64,000 nt of DNA from Sagittula salina (lineage in GTDB: Bacteria > Pseudomonadota > Alphaproteobacteria > Rhodobacterales > Rhodobacteraceae), in assembly GCF_017813235.1 (NCBI RefSeq), contig NZ_JAGISH010000011.1, positions 1 through 64,000 of the forward strand. Direction: 5' to 3'. The translations under genes and the position numbers were made by a program. This document shows, piece by piece, positions 51,701 to 59,426 of the stretch. The stretch's first letter is position 1. Each line of letters begins with the position of its first letter. The notes beneath the pieces are model-generated. The model was not told the origin of the DNA, made no database searches, and worked only from the letters and a program-made list of their open reading frames with translations.

Positions 51701-53854
51701 TACATTCAGCACGGGCGTGCCGCAGGGAAAACTGATGCTGTCATAGCATCATCATTGCCAGATGCTGATTGGGACGCGTTTCTGACGTCTGGAGCAGGCG
51801 CAAGCAGCACAATTACCCTGGCGTATGTCAATGCAGCAGAGGACAACCAAGACAGCTTTTACTGGGCAAACAACATTGCTGTGACGGACCCGAACGCGAC
51901 GATGTTTGGCTGGGAAACGCGTGCGGATTCGATTGACGGCGGCCCCGGCAATGATTCGATCACGTCCGATGTCTACTTCACCTGGTATCAGGCCTATGCT
52001 GCTTCTACGGGGCGCAATGACACCGTGAATGGCGGTGATGGTGCTGACACGATTTGGGCGGGCATTGGCGAAGACCTTCTGAATGGACAGAATGGCGACG
52101 ACGCTCTGATCGGTGAGGCTGGGAACGATACGCTGACCGGGGGCTCTGGCAACGACTATCTGCGTGGCGATGCGGGCGACGACCTCCTGTATGGGAAAGA
52201 AGGCTCCGATGTCCTCGAAGGGGGCTCTGGCAACGACCAAATGGATGGAGACGAAGGCTCGGATACTCTTAAAGGCGGCTCTGGTAACGATGTTTTGGTC
52301 GGCAACTGGGGCGCAGACTACCTCTTGGGCGGAGATGGTGCCGATACGCTGAGGGGGGGAGATGGGTCCGATGCTCTGCTTGGCGGTTCAGGGAACGACC
52401 AACTCAGTGGTGATGCCGGTTCGGATGACCTCGATGGTGGAGAAGGTAACGACAACCTGGACGGTGGGCTCGGTGACGACCGCCTGCAAGGAGATGCAGG
52501 CAACGACACGCTTCTTGGCGGTGCGGGCCATGACGGTATTGAAGGTGGTGACGGCCACGATAGCATTGAAGGTGGTGCTGGCTTCGACCATCTGGATGGT
52601 GGTAGCGGCAATGACACGCTGCACGGTGGTGGGGATGCGGATATCCTCATTGGAGGTGCCGGGGCCGATCATCTCTCCGGCAATGATGAAAACGATATCC
52701 TGAACGGTGGCGCGGGCGGTGACACGCTTCATGGCGGTAGCGGTGTCGATGCCGTAAGTTACGCCGATGCCGGATCAGCGATTTGGGTCCGCATTGACAA
52801 CACAAGTGCGGCAAGTTTCACGGGCGATGCAGCAGGCGATACCCTGATCGATATCGAGAACGCATACGGTTCGAACTTCAATGACAGCATATATGGTTCC
52901 TCCGGGCACAATGCGCTTTGGGGGGCGGATGGAAATGATCGCCTCTACGGTCTGTCTGGCAACGACGACCTATTTGGTGGCGCGGGCAACGACTCCCTTT
53001 ATGGTAGCAGCGGTATAGACCGTCTGGATGGGGGCGAAGGCAATGACATTCTCTTTGGGGATGCTGGAGCCGATCAGTTGATGGGGGGCGAGGGCATAGA
53101 CCGTGCGCAATACAGCAACGCAACTGCCGCTGTTCTCGTCGACCTGCAAAACGCCTCCCTCAACACCGGCGAAGCGGCAGGCGATACCTTCGACAGTATC
53201 GAGCACCTTCATGGGTCAGCTTACAATGATGACCTACGTGGCGATGCTGGGGCTAATCTACTTTGGGGTTGGAATGGCCACGACAAGCTGCACGGGCGTG
53301 ATGGCGACGACGACCTGCGCGGTGGAGACGGGAATGACATCCTCTACGGCGGAAATGGCGCAGATCGTCTCGACGGCGGGGCGGGTATCGACCGTGCTAT
53401 GTATTACGCCACCGGCGCCAGTTTCATAGCAGACCTTCAGTTTTCACAATACAACACCGGCGCGGCGACAGGTGATACCTATATCAGCATCGAAAGCCTG
53501 CACGGCGGAAATGGTGACGACAACTTGCGCGGAGACGCCGGAAACAACACGATCTGGGGTGGATCAGGCAATGATCACCTACATGGTCGCCTCGGGAATG
53601 ACATCCTCGTGGGGCATTCAGGAGCCGATCACTTCAACTTCAACCTTGGCTGGGATCAGGATCAAATCAACGATTTCACTGACAATGTAGATACCGTTGT
53701 CTTCCGCAACTTTGGTCTGGCGAACGCACAAGATGCGCTCAATCACGCCACCCAGAGTGGAAACCATGTTGTCTTCGATTTCGGCGGCGGTGATACTCTG
53801 ACGGTCCTGAATACGAACCTTGCAGCGCTCACGGATGATATTTTGGTTTACTGA
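48779..53854 (+). CDS. Giant FrpC-like RTX exoprotein, type I secretion substrate
   Basis: 1691 residues from TTG 48779. Residues about 1-170 are an unknown alpha-helical domain with AMAHTYVAAKLAY and ADSIRDLYNNAVGM, resembling a DUF6973-like fold. About 272-440 is the FrpC/FrpA-type domain (PVIMDLDQDGIEI, DLNADGSRGAGDGEINQGRE, DNNDGILNSQDS), full of EF-hand-like calcium loops. Two blocks of GGxGxDxLx nonapeptides follow, at about 520-800 and 1049-1620. Between them lie two 45-residue repeats of the type FNALQYLAANADVYNAYG...HYINHGRDEGR (about 906-990). The second block contains three longer modules ending ...GDT..SIE.L.G. The end, GGGDTLTVLNTNLAALTDD-ILVY, is a typical secretion signal. No HlyBD-type transporter is in the window. 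It probably acts as a surface or contact-dependent effector; the activity is unknown. Confidence 0.88.
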   Translation: MDGFVIQNGPNGELWWEGLPTPKQAWGDVVNMVAGPAIDFARSFGFDTTGQINAMAHTYVAAKLAYNHPGVNPFSRSGYPSTAEYMGFLKEIVPGIAKVVSGEADALAKADSIRDLYNNAVGMTIASVGASMGLTWGQVEDLLQAAAENGELISELDDPRLANALEEALNGEVNIDLNQVFLDATNGQTGIYYDENDSPQPYSYVEGALGDNVIGDGYAYDYTQDLDDDYWDWAENTVTNENGDTSPRPVSRPDDLNTDGSGFWDGLGDLLGLWPVIMDLDQDGIEISIASTAHFDVDGDGFREQTTWAAPDDGFLVIDLNADGSRGAGDGEINQGRELAFSLWGNSGDTDLQALRRAFDDNNDGILNSQDSIESELRIWQDLDQDGETDDGELRTLGEWGITQISLGYDDGSAYSNTDDDVSIFGNTLHGLASFTMNGQVVEGGVGDVSLAYNSIGWRRVETEIGYSIELESGQSYNYAVMDGTGLAAVNLTADRLDGVTGDDRNNQLDARNHTRSVQVSGGVGADAIYGGHMDDLLSGDAGADHLLGYGGNDQIFFDAHDAIVRGGSGYDTAIYIGDTGITFDLQTNEFEAAYGGSGNDTFTAAYSDRSVAIYGGDGADNITSGSADDMLSGDGGKDTIKAAGGDDMLLGGSANDKLYGQAGDDVAFGGDGNDYLHGGSGDDMLIGGVGKDNIFGSTGDDYLSGGGGQDTLRGADGDDRLHGGAGADVLEGQNGDDQLFGNDGNDTFHGGHGDDYAEGGAGDDLFHDSHGDDIYRGSEGNDTFSLTIYGGNNVVQGGTGTDKLILSGSANMWDWKHVQNGAQGVGQYLFWSSDTFVQVQDVEQVTFNGGNHQLHWTHLDRPSTAEFALSLIASHNHLIDALGTNWQTGEDWWLSHGQGEDKQITFNALQYLAANADVYNAYGIHLFNATKHYINHGRDEGRSTGNFNAEQYLRNYADVRAAYGTDLSGATIHYIQHGRAAGKTDAVIASSLPDADWDAFLTSGAGASSTITLAYVNAAEDNQDSFYWANNIAVTDPNATMFGWETRADSIDGGPGNDSITSDVYFTWYQAYAASTGRNDTVNGGDGADTIWAGIGEDLLNGQNGDDALIGEAGNDTLTGGSGNDYLRGDAGDDLLYGKEGSDVLEGGSGNDQMDGDEGSDTLKGGSGNDVLVGNWGADYLLGGDGADTLRGGDGSDALLGGSGNDQLSGDAGSDDLDGGEGNDNLDGGLGDDRLQGDAGNDTLLGGAGHDGIEGGDGHDSIEGGAGFDHLDGGSGNDTLHGGGDADILIGGAGADHLSGNDENDILNGGAGGDTLHGGSGVDAVSYADAGSAIWVRIDNTSAASFTGDAAGDTLIDIENAYGSNFNDSIYGSSGHNALWGADGNDRLYGLSGNDDLFGGAGNDSLYGSSGIDRLDGGEGNDILFGDAGADQLMGGEGIDRAQYSNATAAVLVDLQNASLNTGEAAGDTFDSIEHLHGSAYNDDLRGDAGANLLWGWNGHDKLHGRDGDDDLRGGDGNDILYGGNGADRLDGGAGIDRAMYYATGASFIADLQFSQYNTGAATGDTYISIESLHGGNGDDNLRGDAGNNTIWGGSGNDHLHGRLGNDILVGHSGADHFNFNLGWDQDQINDFTDNVDTVVFRNFGLANAQDALNHATQSGNHVVFDFGGGDTLTVLNTNLAALTDDILVY

Positions 53855-53934
53855 TCGATTTCCTAGGGTCAGGCCCCATAAACGTGCTTGAGGCTCCACG
53901 GGCTGCATGATTCAAGCTCTCAAACACAGGGGGC

Positions 53935-54174
53935 ATGATGAGCGGGCATTTCTGGCTTACCGACGAACAGATGTCGCGACTGCGGCCGTTCTTTCCGAAG
54001 TCCCGAGGCCAGCCGCGGGTGGATGACCGGCGGGTTCTAAGCGGGATAATCTACTTTAAGAAGAACGGGTTGCAGTGGAAGGGCGCGCCTTTCGTCTATG
54101 GCCCGTCCAGGACGCTCTACAACCGGTTCGTCCGCGCGTATGGGGGTCTTTGCCCGGATCTTCGTCGAGCTTGA
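53935..54174 (+). pseudogene. 5' fragment of an IS5-family transposase
   Basis: MMSGHFWLTDEQMSRLRPFF and SGIIYFKKNGLQWKGAP are the start of an IS5-family (IS427-like) transposase. At about 54140 a one-base shift is needed to continue (MGVFARIFVEL), and the catalytic DDE part is absent. The upstream GGGTCAGGCCCCATAAACG (53869-53887) looks like the end of the element. Confidence 0.8.
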
Positions 54175-54614
54175 CTGAGGAGTTCGTAGCCCATTTCCCT
54201 TTCTGGGAAGTGGCTACTGAATATCGAGGCATAAAGACATCGTTCTTGCTGTCACAGCGGTTGCTCTACCAGTTCATACTCGGGTCCACCGCACCACAAG
54301 CGCTAAGCTTCCGCTCGAAAATCGCAACAGAAGTGCTGCCGAATATGGCCCGTGAAGAAAAGGACACCCCCGACATTCTCTGTGATGCGCACGAACTCCG
54401 CACAAGCCCTTGCACCCCGTGTGGCGTCATTGAGGCCAAGGTAAGCCAACGGCTCTACTATCGGCGGAACTGGTAAATCAAAAGGCGCTCACTTGGCCCG
54501 TAGACCAAACCGTAGACCACAACGCACCTGTTGACCCCACCGCCCAACTGCAGGTACCCCTTGTTTTGCTGAGGATATTGGCCAGGGCGGTGCCTGCAGC
54601 GGGAACTAAACACG
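54175..54614. other. Island right margin without recognisable genes
   Basis: About 440 bases. There is a near-perfect inverted repeat (GTAGCCCATTTCCC / GGGAAGTGGCTAC, about 54186-54217), perhaps a further IS scar. The two GTAGACC motifs near 54500-54517 echo GTAGACC just before the integrase start at 45606, as island ends often do. Confidence 0.4.
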
Positions 54615-54629
54615 CTTCACCGGCACCAC
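54615..54629 (+). repeat. Right attachment repeat of the tRNA-Thr island
   Basis: CTTCACCGGCACCAC, identical to 45538-45552 (tRNA-Thr 3' end). The sequence following it (chromosomal GC, terminator hairpin) would be the original downstream flank of the tRNA. Confidence 0.85.
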
Positions 54630-54651
54630 ACTGCCGAAACAAGACCAGAGG

Positions 54652-54668
54652 GCCCCGTGCGGGGCGTT
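54652..54668 (+). terminator. Hairpin downstream of the right attachment repeat, probably the original tRNA-Thr terminator
   Basis: GCCCCG-TG-CGGGGC followed by GTTT, 23 bases after the repeat. In the ancestor without the island it would follow tRNA-Thr directly. Confidence 0.55.
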
Positions 54669-54818
54669 TCGCGTGTCCGGACGTGCGCGTGGGCTCCGGC
54701 TATCGGCAAGGGCAAAGCCGCCACAGGAAAGCGAAAAATGTGGCCGCAGACTTCTGCGGATCGTCAGGATTGTGTTACCTCTTTCTGGCCCGGGGGGGCA
54801 CGAAGACCGAGGACCGCG

Positions 54819-55883
54819 ATGCTCCGTCGTTATGCCGTGGCGCTGGCCGCCCTGTTGGCAATTGCGCCCAGCCTGCAGTCGCAGGCCCAGACCGCCGACC
54901 ATCTGGTGGATTACGCCGGTTCTGATGATGCGCCCGACTATACCCCCGGCATTGACGCGGCGAACATCTATTCTGGAGACCATGGCGATTACACCTATAC
55001 GCCAAGTGGCCCCGGCAGCCCTGACACTGGCTTTGGGGGCCGGGTTCTGGTGGGGCATGGCCGACTGACCACGAATGACCTCTTTGGTGATCGCCGCGAC
55101 CGCTGGCAAACCGGTTCTGTCTCTGCCTCCCGCGTGGTGGCGCGGGGGGGATGGACCGGTATGCTGCCCGATCATCCCTTTGACGTGCTGGAGTACCGCC
55201 TCGGCGTGCAGGTGGTGTCGCCGGAATACATCCGCGTGCCCGCGCCCGATGACCGGCCATTCGCCGGGGTCGTGTCGCTGGGCCTGCACACGCATTTCAT
55301 GCGCGGCCCGGTGGAGTTCAGCCTGGGTGCCGATCTTTCGGCCACCGGCTCGCAGACCGGCATCGGTAGCTTCCAGACGGCGATGCATGACCTGATGGGG
55401 GTGGTGGCCGCTTCGCCGTCGGTGCTGTCGAACCAGATCCCCAACGCGGTGCATCCGACGGCGGTGGTCGAGGTCGCCAACACCATTCCCCTGGGCCGGG
55501 GCGTGCTGCGCCCCTTTGCCGAGGCCCGCGTCGGGCTGGAAACCATGGTGCGCGCGGGCGTTGACCTGACCTTTGGGCCGGTGGGGCAGGGAGAGTTTCT
55601 GGTGCGCGATGGCATCTCCGGCCAGCGCTATCGCGTGGTGACAGATGCTATGCCGGGGTTTTCCTACGTGCTGGGTGGGGATTTCGCCTATGTGGACAGC
55701 TCGAAGCTCATGCCCGCCAGCCGTGGCTACGATGTGACGAACAGGTCGCGGGCACGCGCCGGGCTGCACTGGCAGGGCGACAACAAGGCCTTGTTCTACG
55801 GTGTCACATGGCTGTCGAAGGAGTTCGAGGCGCAGCCCGAGGGACAGTTTGTCGGCTCCATGCGGATCGATCTCTCGTTCTGA
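54819..55883 (+). CDS. LpxR-like (DUF2219) outer-membrane lipid A deacylase family protein
   Basis: 354 residues from ATG 54819. A signal peptide covers residues 1-23 (cut near SQAQ). The rest alternates as a beta barrel and ends with a C-terminal aromatic residue (RIDLSF), as outer-membrane proteins do. FGDRRDRWQTGSVSASR, YRLGVQVVSPEYIRVP, GDRPFAG-like DDRPFAGVVSLGLHTHF and WLSKEFEAQPEGQFVGSM follow the LpxR family layout. LpxR removes the 3' acyloxyacyl chain of lipid A; whether all catalytic residues are kept cannot be judged without alignment. Confidence 0.75.
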   Translation: MLRRYAVALAALLAIAPSLQSQAQTADHLVDYAGSDDAPDYTPGIDAANIYSGDHGDYTYTPSGPGSPDTGFGGRVLVGHGRLTTNDLFGDRRDRWQTGSVSASRVVARGGWTGMLPDHPFDVLEYRLGVQVVSPEYIRVPAPDDRPFAGVVSLGLHTHFMRGPVEFSLGADLSATGSQTGIGSFQTAMHDLMGVVAASPSVLSNQIPNAVHPTAVVEVANTIPLGRGVLRPFAEARVGLETMVRAGVDLTFGPVGQGEFLVRDGISGQRYRVVTDAMPGFSYVLGGDFAYVDSSKLMPASRGYDVTNRSRARAGLHWQGDNKALFYGVTWLSKEFEAQPEGQFVGSMRIDLSF

Positions 55884-56057
55884 GCACGCTTCGCGGCCGG
55901 TTTTCCGTGGTTTGACGGGAACGGGAGGACGCTGGATTTGGTCCTTACACCGACATGCTGGTTCGTACAGGTGGTGCTTTCCAACGGTATCGTCATTCGC
56001 TAGTCTTTCAACAATAAGAACAATAGAACGGTATAGTTCTCAGGCAGGAATACTGGC

Positions 56058-57122
56058 ATGGCAGCGGGCTATCGAGGCACGTTCGTCATCTCCTGGTCGC
56101 AGACGGAAATAGGCGGCTTGAAGGCCGCGCCATCGTCCGCATTGATCGTCGGGGCCGCTTGGTCCTGGCGTGGCGAACCGGTTCGGGTGGATGGTCCGAG
56201 AACGGTCTTGCGTCTGGATCAGGCAGAAGGCGAAGCGGATCTGCGTCAGCGGGCGGCGCGCATGGTGCGACGCCTCGTGGGGGCGGCAATACCACGCAAG
56301 ACACGCATCGACGGAGTGGAGGCAGACCACCCGCTGACGGATTCGAGCTTTGTCGTCACGGACGGATCGGCCAGTTACACGGTGACGCTGATCGAAGTCG
56401 GGCGCGGCTCCCTCCCTTTGCTGATGTTCCTCGATGAACTCCCGCCCGCCGGGCGCGACCTGTGGATCGTGCATCACACGCTGGACCTGCGCGGCGGCCA
56501 CGCGACCGGTGAACAGGCGTCGGGTGTGATCTGTTTCAGCCCCGGGACGCGCCTGCTGACGCCGGATGGTCCGGTGCCGGTGGAGGCCCTGCGCGAAGGC
56601 GATCATGTGCAGACGAAGGACAGCGGGCCGCAGGAAATCCAGTGGGTCGGGTCGCGGCGCATGTCCGGCGCACGGCTCTTTGCCATGCCAAAGCTGCGCC
56701 CGATCCGCATCCATCCCGGCGCCTTCGGAATCGGCGAGCCGGACGAGGAGATCCTCGTTTCGCCGGAGCACCGGATGGTGGTGAAAGGTGTGGTCGCGCG
56801 GGCACTTTTCAACACGCCCGAAGTGCTGGTGGCCGCGCGCGATCTGGTGAATGGGGCGACGGTGCGGCTGGATACCTCCGTGCGCGAGGTGACCTACATC
56901 CACCTGCTTCTGCCCCGGCACGAGGTGCTGTTCGCAAATGGCGTGGAAACAGAGAGCTTCCACCCCGCCAACACGGCGCTGTCCACGATATCTGAGGCAG
57001 ACCGCGCGCGGCTGCTGAGGCGGCTGCCCCAGGTGGCGCAGAACCCGCATACCTACGGCAGTTACGCGCGGCGCAACCTGTCCCGCTCCGAAGCGGCGAT
57101 CCTGCTGCATGAGGCGGCGTGA
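56058..57122 (+). CDS. Hint (Hedgehog/intein) domain-containing protein
   Basis: 354 residues. The Hint domain begins at Cys159 in GVICFSPGTRLLTPDGPVPV and includes VEALREGDHVQT, ILVSPEHRMVVKG and ANGVETESFHPA. The 158 residues before it are unknown. This matches the large family of stand-alone Hint proteins found in Rhodobacteraceae, often near surface-protein genes; there is no C-terminal intein motif (HN + Cys/Ser/Thr), so self-splicing is not expected. Monocistronic and convergent with the SDR gene. Confidence 0.85.
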   Translation: MAAGYRGTFVISWSQTEIGGLKAAPSSALIVGAAWSWRGEPVRVDGPRTVLRLDQAEGEADLRQRAARMVRRLVGAAIPRKTRIDGVEADHPLTDSSFVVTDGSASYTVTLIEVGRGSLPLLMFLDELPPAGRDLWIVHHTLDLRGGHATGEQASGVICFSPGTRLLTPDGPVPVEALREGDHVQTKDSGPQEIQWVGSRRMSGARLFAMPKLRPIRIHPGAFGIGEPDEEILVSPEHRMVVKGVVARALFNTPEVLVAARDLVNGATVRLDTSVREVTYIHLLLPRHEVLFANGVETESFHPANTALSTISEADRARLLRRLPQVAQNPHTYGSYARRNLSRSEAAILLHEAA

Positions 57123-57129
57123 GACCGGT

Positions 57130-57885
57130 CTAGAGGTCCGACAGGACGCGCGGCCTGCGGCGGCGCAGAAGCAGCGCATCCTTTACCCGGTTCTTCAGGC
57201 CCCGAGGGGGAAGGATCTCGCGGTCCATTTCAAAGGTGGAGCCGGTCAGCGAAGGGTCGCGCAAGAGCGCGAGCGTCGCCCCCCAGGCGGCGGCGGTCGC
57301 GGGGTCCAGCCCGTCGCGGATACCCATCTTCGTCGCCAGCATCCCCGGCATCCAGTCGGACACAACGATGCCCGGAAAGCGGTCGGTAATGTCAGCGATC
57401 AGCGCGCGCGTAAAGATGCGCGCCGCGCCCTTCGATACCGAATAGGCGGCGGCGCCGGGTAGCGGGTTCAGGTCTGCGAAGGTTGCCACGTTCAGGATGC
57501 GCCCCTGCCCGCGTTGGACCATCGGCCCCAGCGCCGCCAGCGTGCAGTTGACCAGGCCGTTGAGGTTGGAGTTCACCGTCTCCGCCCAGCTTTCTCCGGT
57601 CTCCGCCAGCAGGTCGCGGCGCGGATAGATGGCGGCGTTGTTCACCAGCACAGCCGGGGCGGGCAGCGTGGCAAAGGCTGCGCGAACGGCGCCCGCGTCG
57701 GCGATGTCCACCGGTACGGCGAAGAAGCCGGGGCAAAGCGCGGCGGTCTCCTCCAGCGCCTCCGCCCGCCGGCCGAGACCCGCGACGGCAAAGCCTTTAT
57801 GCGCAAAGACGTGCGCCAGCGCCCGGCCAAGGCCGGACCCTGCGCCCGTCACCACCACGATGCCATCCTCAGGTGTGACTCTCAT
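57130..57885 (-). CDS. Short-chain dehydrogenase/reductase
   Basis: 251 residues. The cofactor motif is TGAGSGLG (residues 13-20), NNAA is at 82-85, and the active site Y-x-x-x-K is Tyr148/Lys152 (AAYSVSKGAARIF). The usual catalytic Ser before it is not obvious (LNVATFADLN). The start overlaps the GMC oxidoreductase stop by 3 bases (ATGA), so it is the third gene of a tightly coupled operon. Confidence 0.87.
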   Translation of the reverse strand: MRVTPEDGIVVVTGAGSGLGRALAHVFAHKGFAVAGLGRRAEALEETAALCPGFFAVPVDIADAGAVRAAFATLPAPAVLVNNAAIYPRRDLLAETGESWAETVNSNLNGLVNCTLAALGPMVQRGQGRILNVATFADLNPLPGAAAYSVSKGAARIFTRALIADITDRFPGIVVSDWMPGMLATKMGIRDGLDPATAAAWGATLALLRDPSLTGSTFEMDREILPPRGLKNRVKDALLLRRRRPRVLSDL

Positions 57886-59426
57886 TTTCGCCCCCCCAGC
57901 ATCCCATCCGCCACATGCAGCGCGAAGGCCGCGATGGTCAGGCTCGGGTTGACCCCCATCGACGTCGGCATGAAGGAGGCATCCGCCACCCAGAGGTTCT
58001 CCACATCGTGGGTCCGCCCGTCGGCGCGCAGAACGCTATGCGCCGGGTCGTGGCCGAACCGCAGCGTGCCGCAGGGGTGGCCCCAATTCAGGTCCGGTGC
58101 AATGCCCAGCAGCAGCCCACGTTGTCCCCGGAAAGCTTGCCGGAGCGCGCGCCGGAAAACCCGCCGTCGCGCCTTCAACTCGTCATGGAGAGTGTAGTGA
58201 ATGTGGCCGTCCGCCCCCACGCGGTTTTCGCGGTAGGGCAGATCCTCCAGCAACCCGACGAGGATCTGCGCCGATCCCAGAAGCCGCGCAGCCAGCGCAG
58301 CCGGAAGCCGCGCGACGGGAGCGAGGGGCGCCAGACGCGTGCCCTCCAGCATCCGCTGCAGGTAATAGGTGATCTCGCCGTAGGAGGCACGGATACCCAT
58401 GGCCTGAACCGTCCCCAGCCGCTGCCCGTCGCGGTGGTAGAGGTCGCGGAAAGAGACCGCCTTGGTCGGAGGGCCGTCGAGACCGGGCCAGACCGCCAGA
58501 ATTTCATTGAGGTGAAACATCAGGTTGCGCCCGACAAGGCCGGAACGGTTGGCGACTCCGTCCGGCCAGTCTTCGCACGCGGACCGTAGCAGTACGCGGG
58601 GGGACCCCAGCGCGCCGCCCGCCAGCACGATGCGCCGGGCGGTGAAACGGCGGGAAGTGCCGTCAACCGTGGCCTCGACCGCCGCGATACGGTCGCCGTC
58701 CATGACAAGGCGGGTGACCTCCGCTCCCGTCACCAGCCGCGCCCGCCCGGTGGCCAGCGCCGGTTCCACCCCGGCAGAGCGGCCATCCATCTTGCAGGCT
58801 TTGGGACACTTGCGGCCAAGACACATCCGGCAGCCGTCGATGCGCTCGATCCCGGTGGGGGCGTGGTAGGGGTGCAGGCCGGAGCGCTGGAGCCGGTCAA
58901 AAAGGCGCGCCTCGACCGCGGTCAGCGGGGGTGGCGCGCGCAGGGGCAGGGGTACTTCGGGCGACAGCGGATCCGGCGTGCCGTAGACCCGGTAGAGCCG
59001 CGCGGCCTCGGCATAAGAGGGCGCAAGCGTATCGAAACCCAGCGGCCAGCCGCCGGTGGGATGCGGCCGGCCGGGGGTGTCGTCGATGTCGTGACGGTCT
59101 GGCCGCTCCAGCGTAGCGGCGTAGAAGACCGAAGACCCGCCCGGCCCGGACCCCAACGGCGCGAAAAAGCGCTGCGTGATACCGTCGACCGTGGCTGTCA
59201 GGGGGGCGGGCCAGAGGCCCCGCACCGCGCGCGCCTCGGGAAGGGCGACTTCGGACAGGCCGTTTTCGGCGCTTCGGGCATCGGCCTGCCCCTTTTCGAG
59301 GAAGAGCACGCGCATCCCGGCCTCTGCCAGCCTGCGTCCCAGCGTACCGCCGCCGATGCCGGTGCCGATCACCAGCGCGTCCCACCCGCCCTCCGGCGCG
59401 TCGCCGTGGTCCGCCAGCGTGCTCAT
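57882..59426 (-). CDS. GMC-family FAD-dependent oxidoreductase
   Basis: 514 residues from ATG 59426. The FAD-binding motif is VIGTGIGGGTLGRRLAEAG near residue 18. CRMCLGRKCPKACKMDGRS is a four-cysteine segment seen in some bacterial members. The C-terminal signature is NLWVADASFMPTSMGVNPSL. The family oxidises alcohols and sterols. The start overlaps the upstream acyltransferase stop by 3 bases. The substrate is probably the same molecule handled by the SDR and acyltransferase; this is inference from coupling. Confidence 0.85.
   Translation of the reverse strand: MSTLADHGDAPEGGWDALVIGTGIGGGTLGRRLAEAGMRVLFLEKGQADARSAENGLSEVALPEARAVRGLWPAPLTATVDGITQRFFAPLGSGPGGSSVFYAATLERPDRHDIDDTPGRPHPTGGWPLGFDTLAPSYAEAARLYRVYGTPDPLSPEVPLPLRAPPPLTAVEARLFDRLQRSGLHPYHAPTGIERIDGCRMCLGRKCPKACKMDGRSAGVEPALATGRARLVTGAEVTRLVMDGDRIAAVEATVDGTSRRFTARRIVLAGGALGSPRVLLRSACEDWPDGVANRSGLVGRNLMFHLNEILAVWPGLDGPPTKAVSFRDLYHRDGQRLGTVQAMGIRASYGEITYYLQRMLEGTRLAPLAPVARLPAALAARLLGSAQILVGLLEDLPYRENRVGADGHIHYTLHDELKARRRVFRRALRQAFRGQRGLLLGIAPDLNWGHPCGTLRFGHDPAHSVLRADGRTHDVENLWVADASFMPTSMGVNPSLTIAAFALHVADGMLGGRK

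Larger units (their letters stand above)
45553..54629. mobile_element. Genomic island at tRNA-Thr(CGT), partly decayed
   Basis: About 9 kb between the 15-bp direct repeats. Contents from left to right: tyrosine recombinase pseudogene, HsdR fragment, IS5-type fragment, IS110 pseudogene, a truncated unknown gene, a frameshifted small membrane protein, a small exported protein, a giant RTX exoprotein, and an IS5-type transposase fragment. GC is lower than in the flanks (for example 25/60 in 48481-48540 and 33/60 in 50281-50340). With the integrase dead, the island is probably fixed unless helped in trans. Confidence 0.8.

Noticed and set aside
50300..53650. Repetitive 27-base units, considered as a CRISPR array
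   Set aside because: They are codons of RTX nonapeptides; no spacers and no cas genes.
54075..54476. 133-codon open frame in the island's right margin
   Set aside because: It begins inside the IS5-type fragment in another frame and shows no protein family; probably chance.
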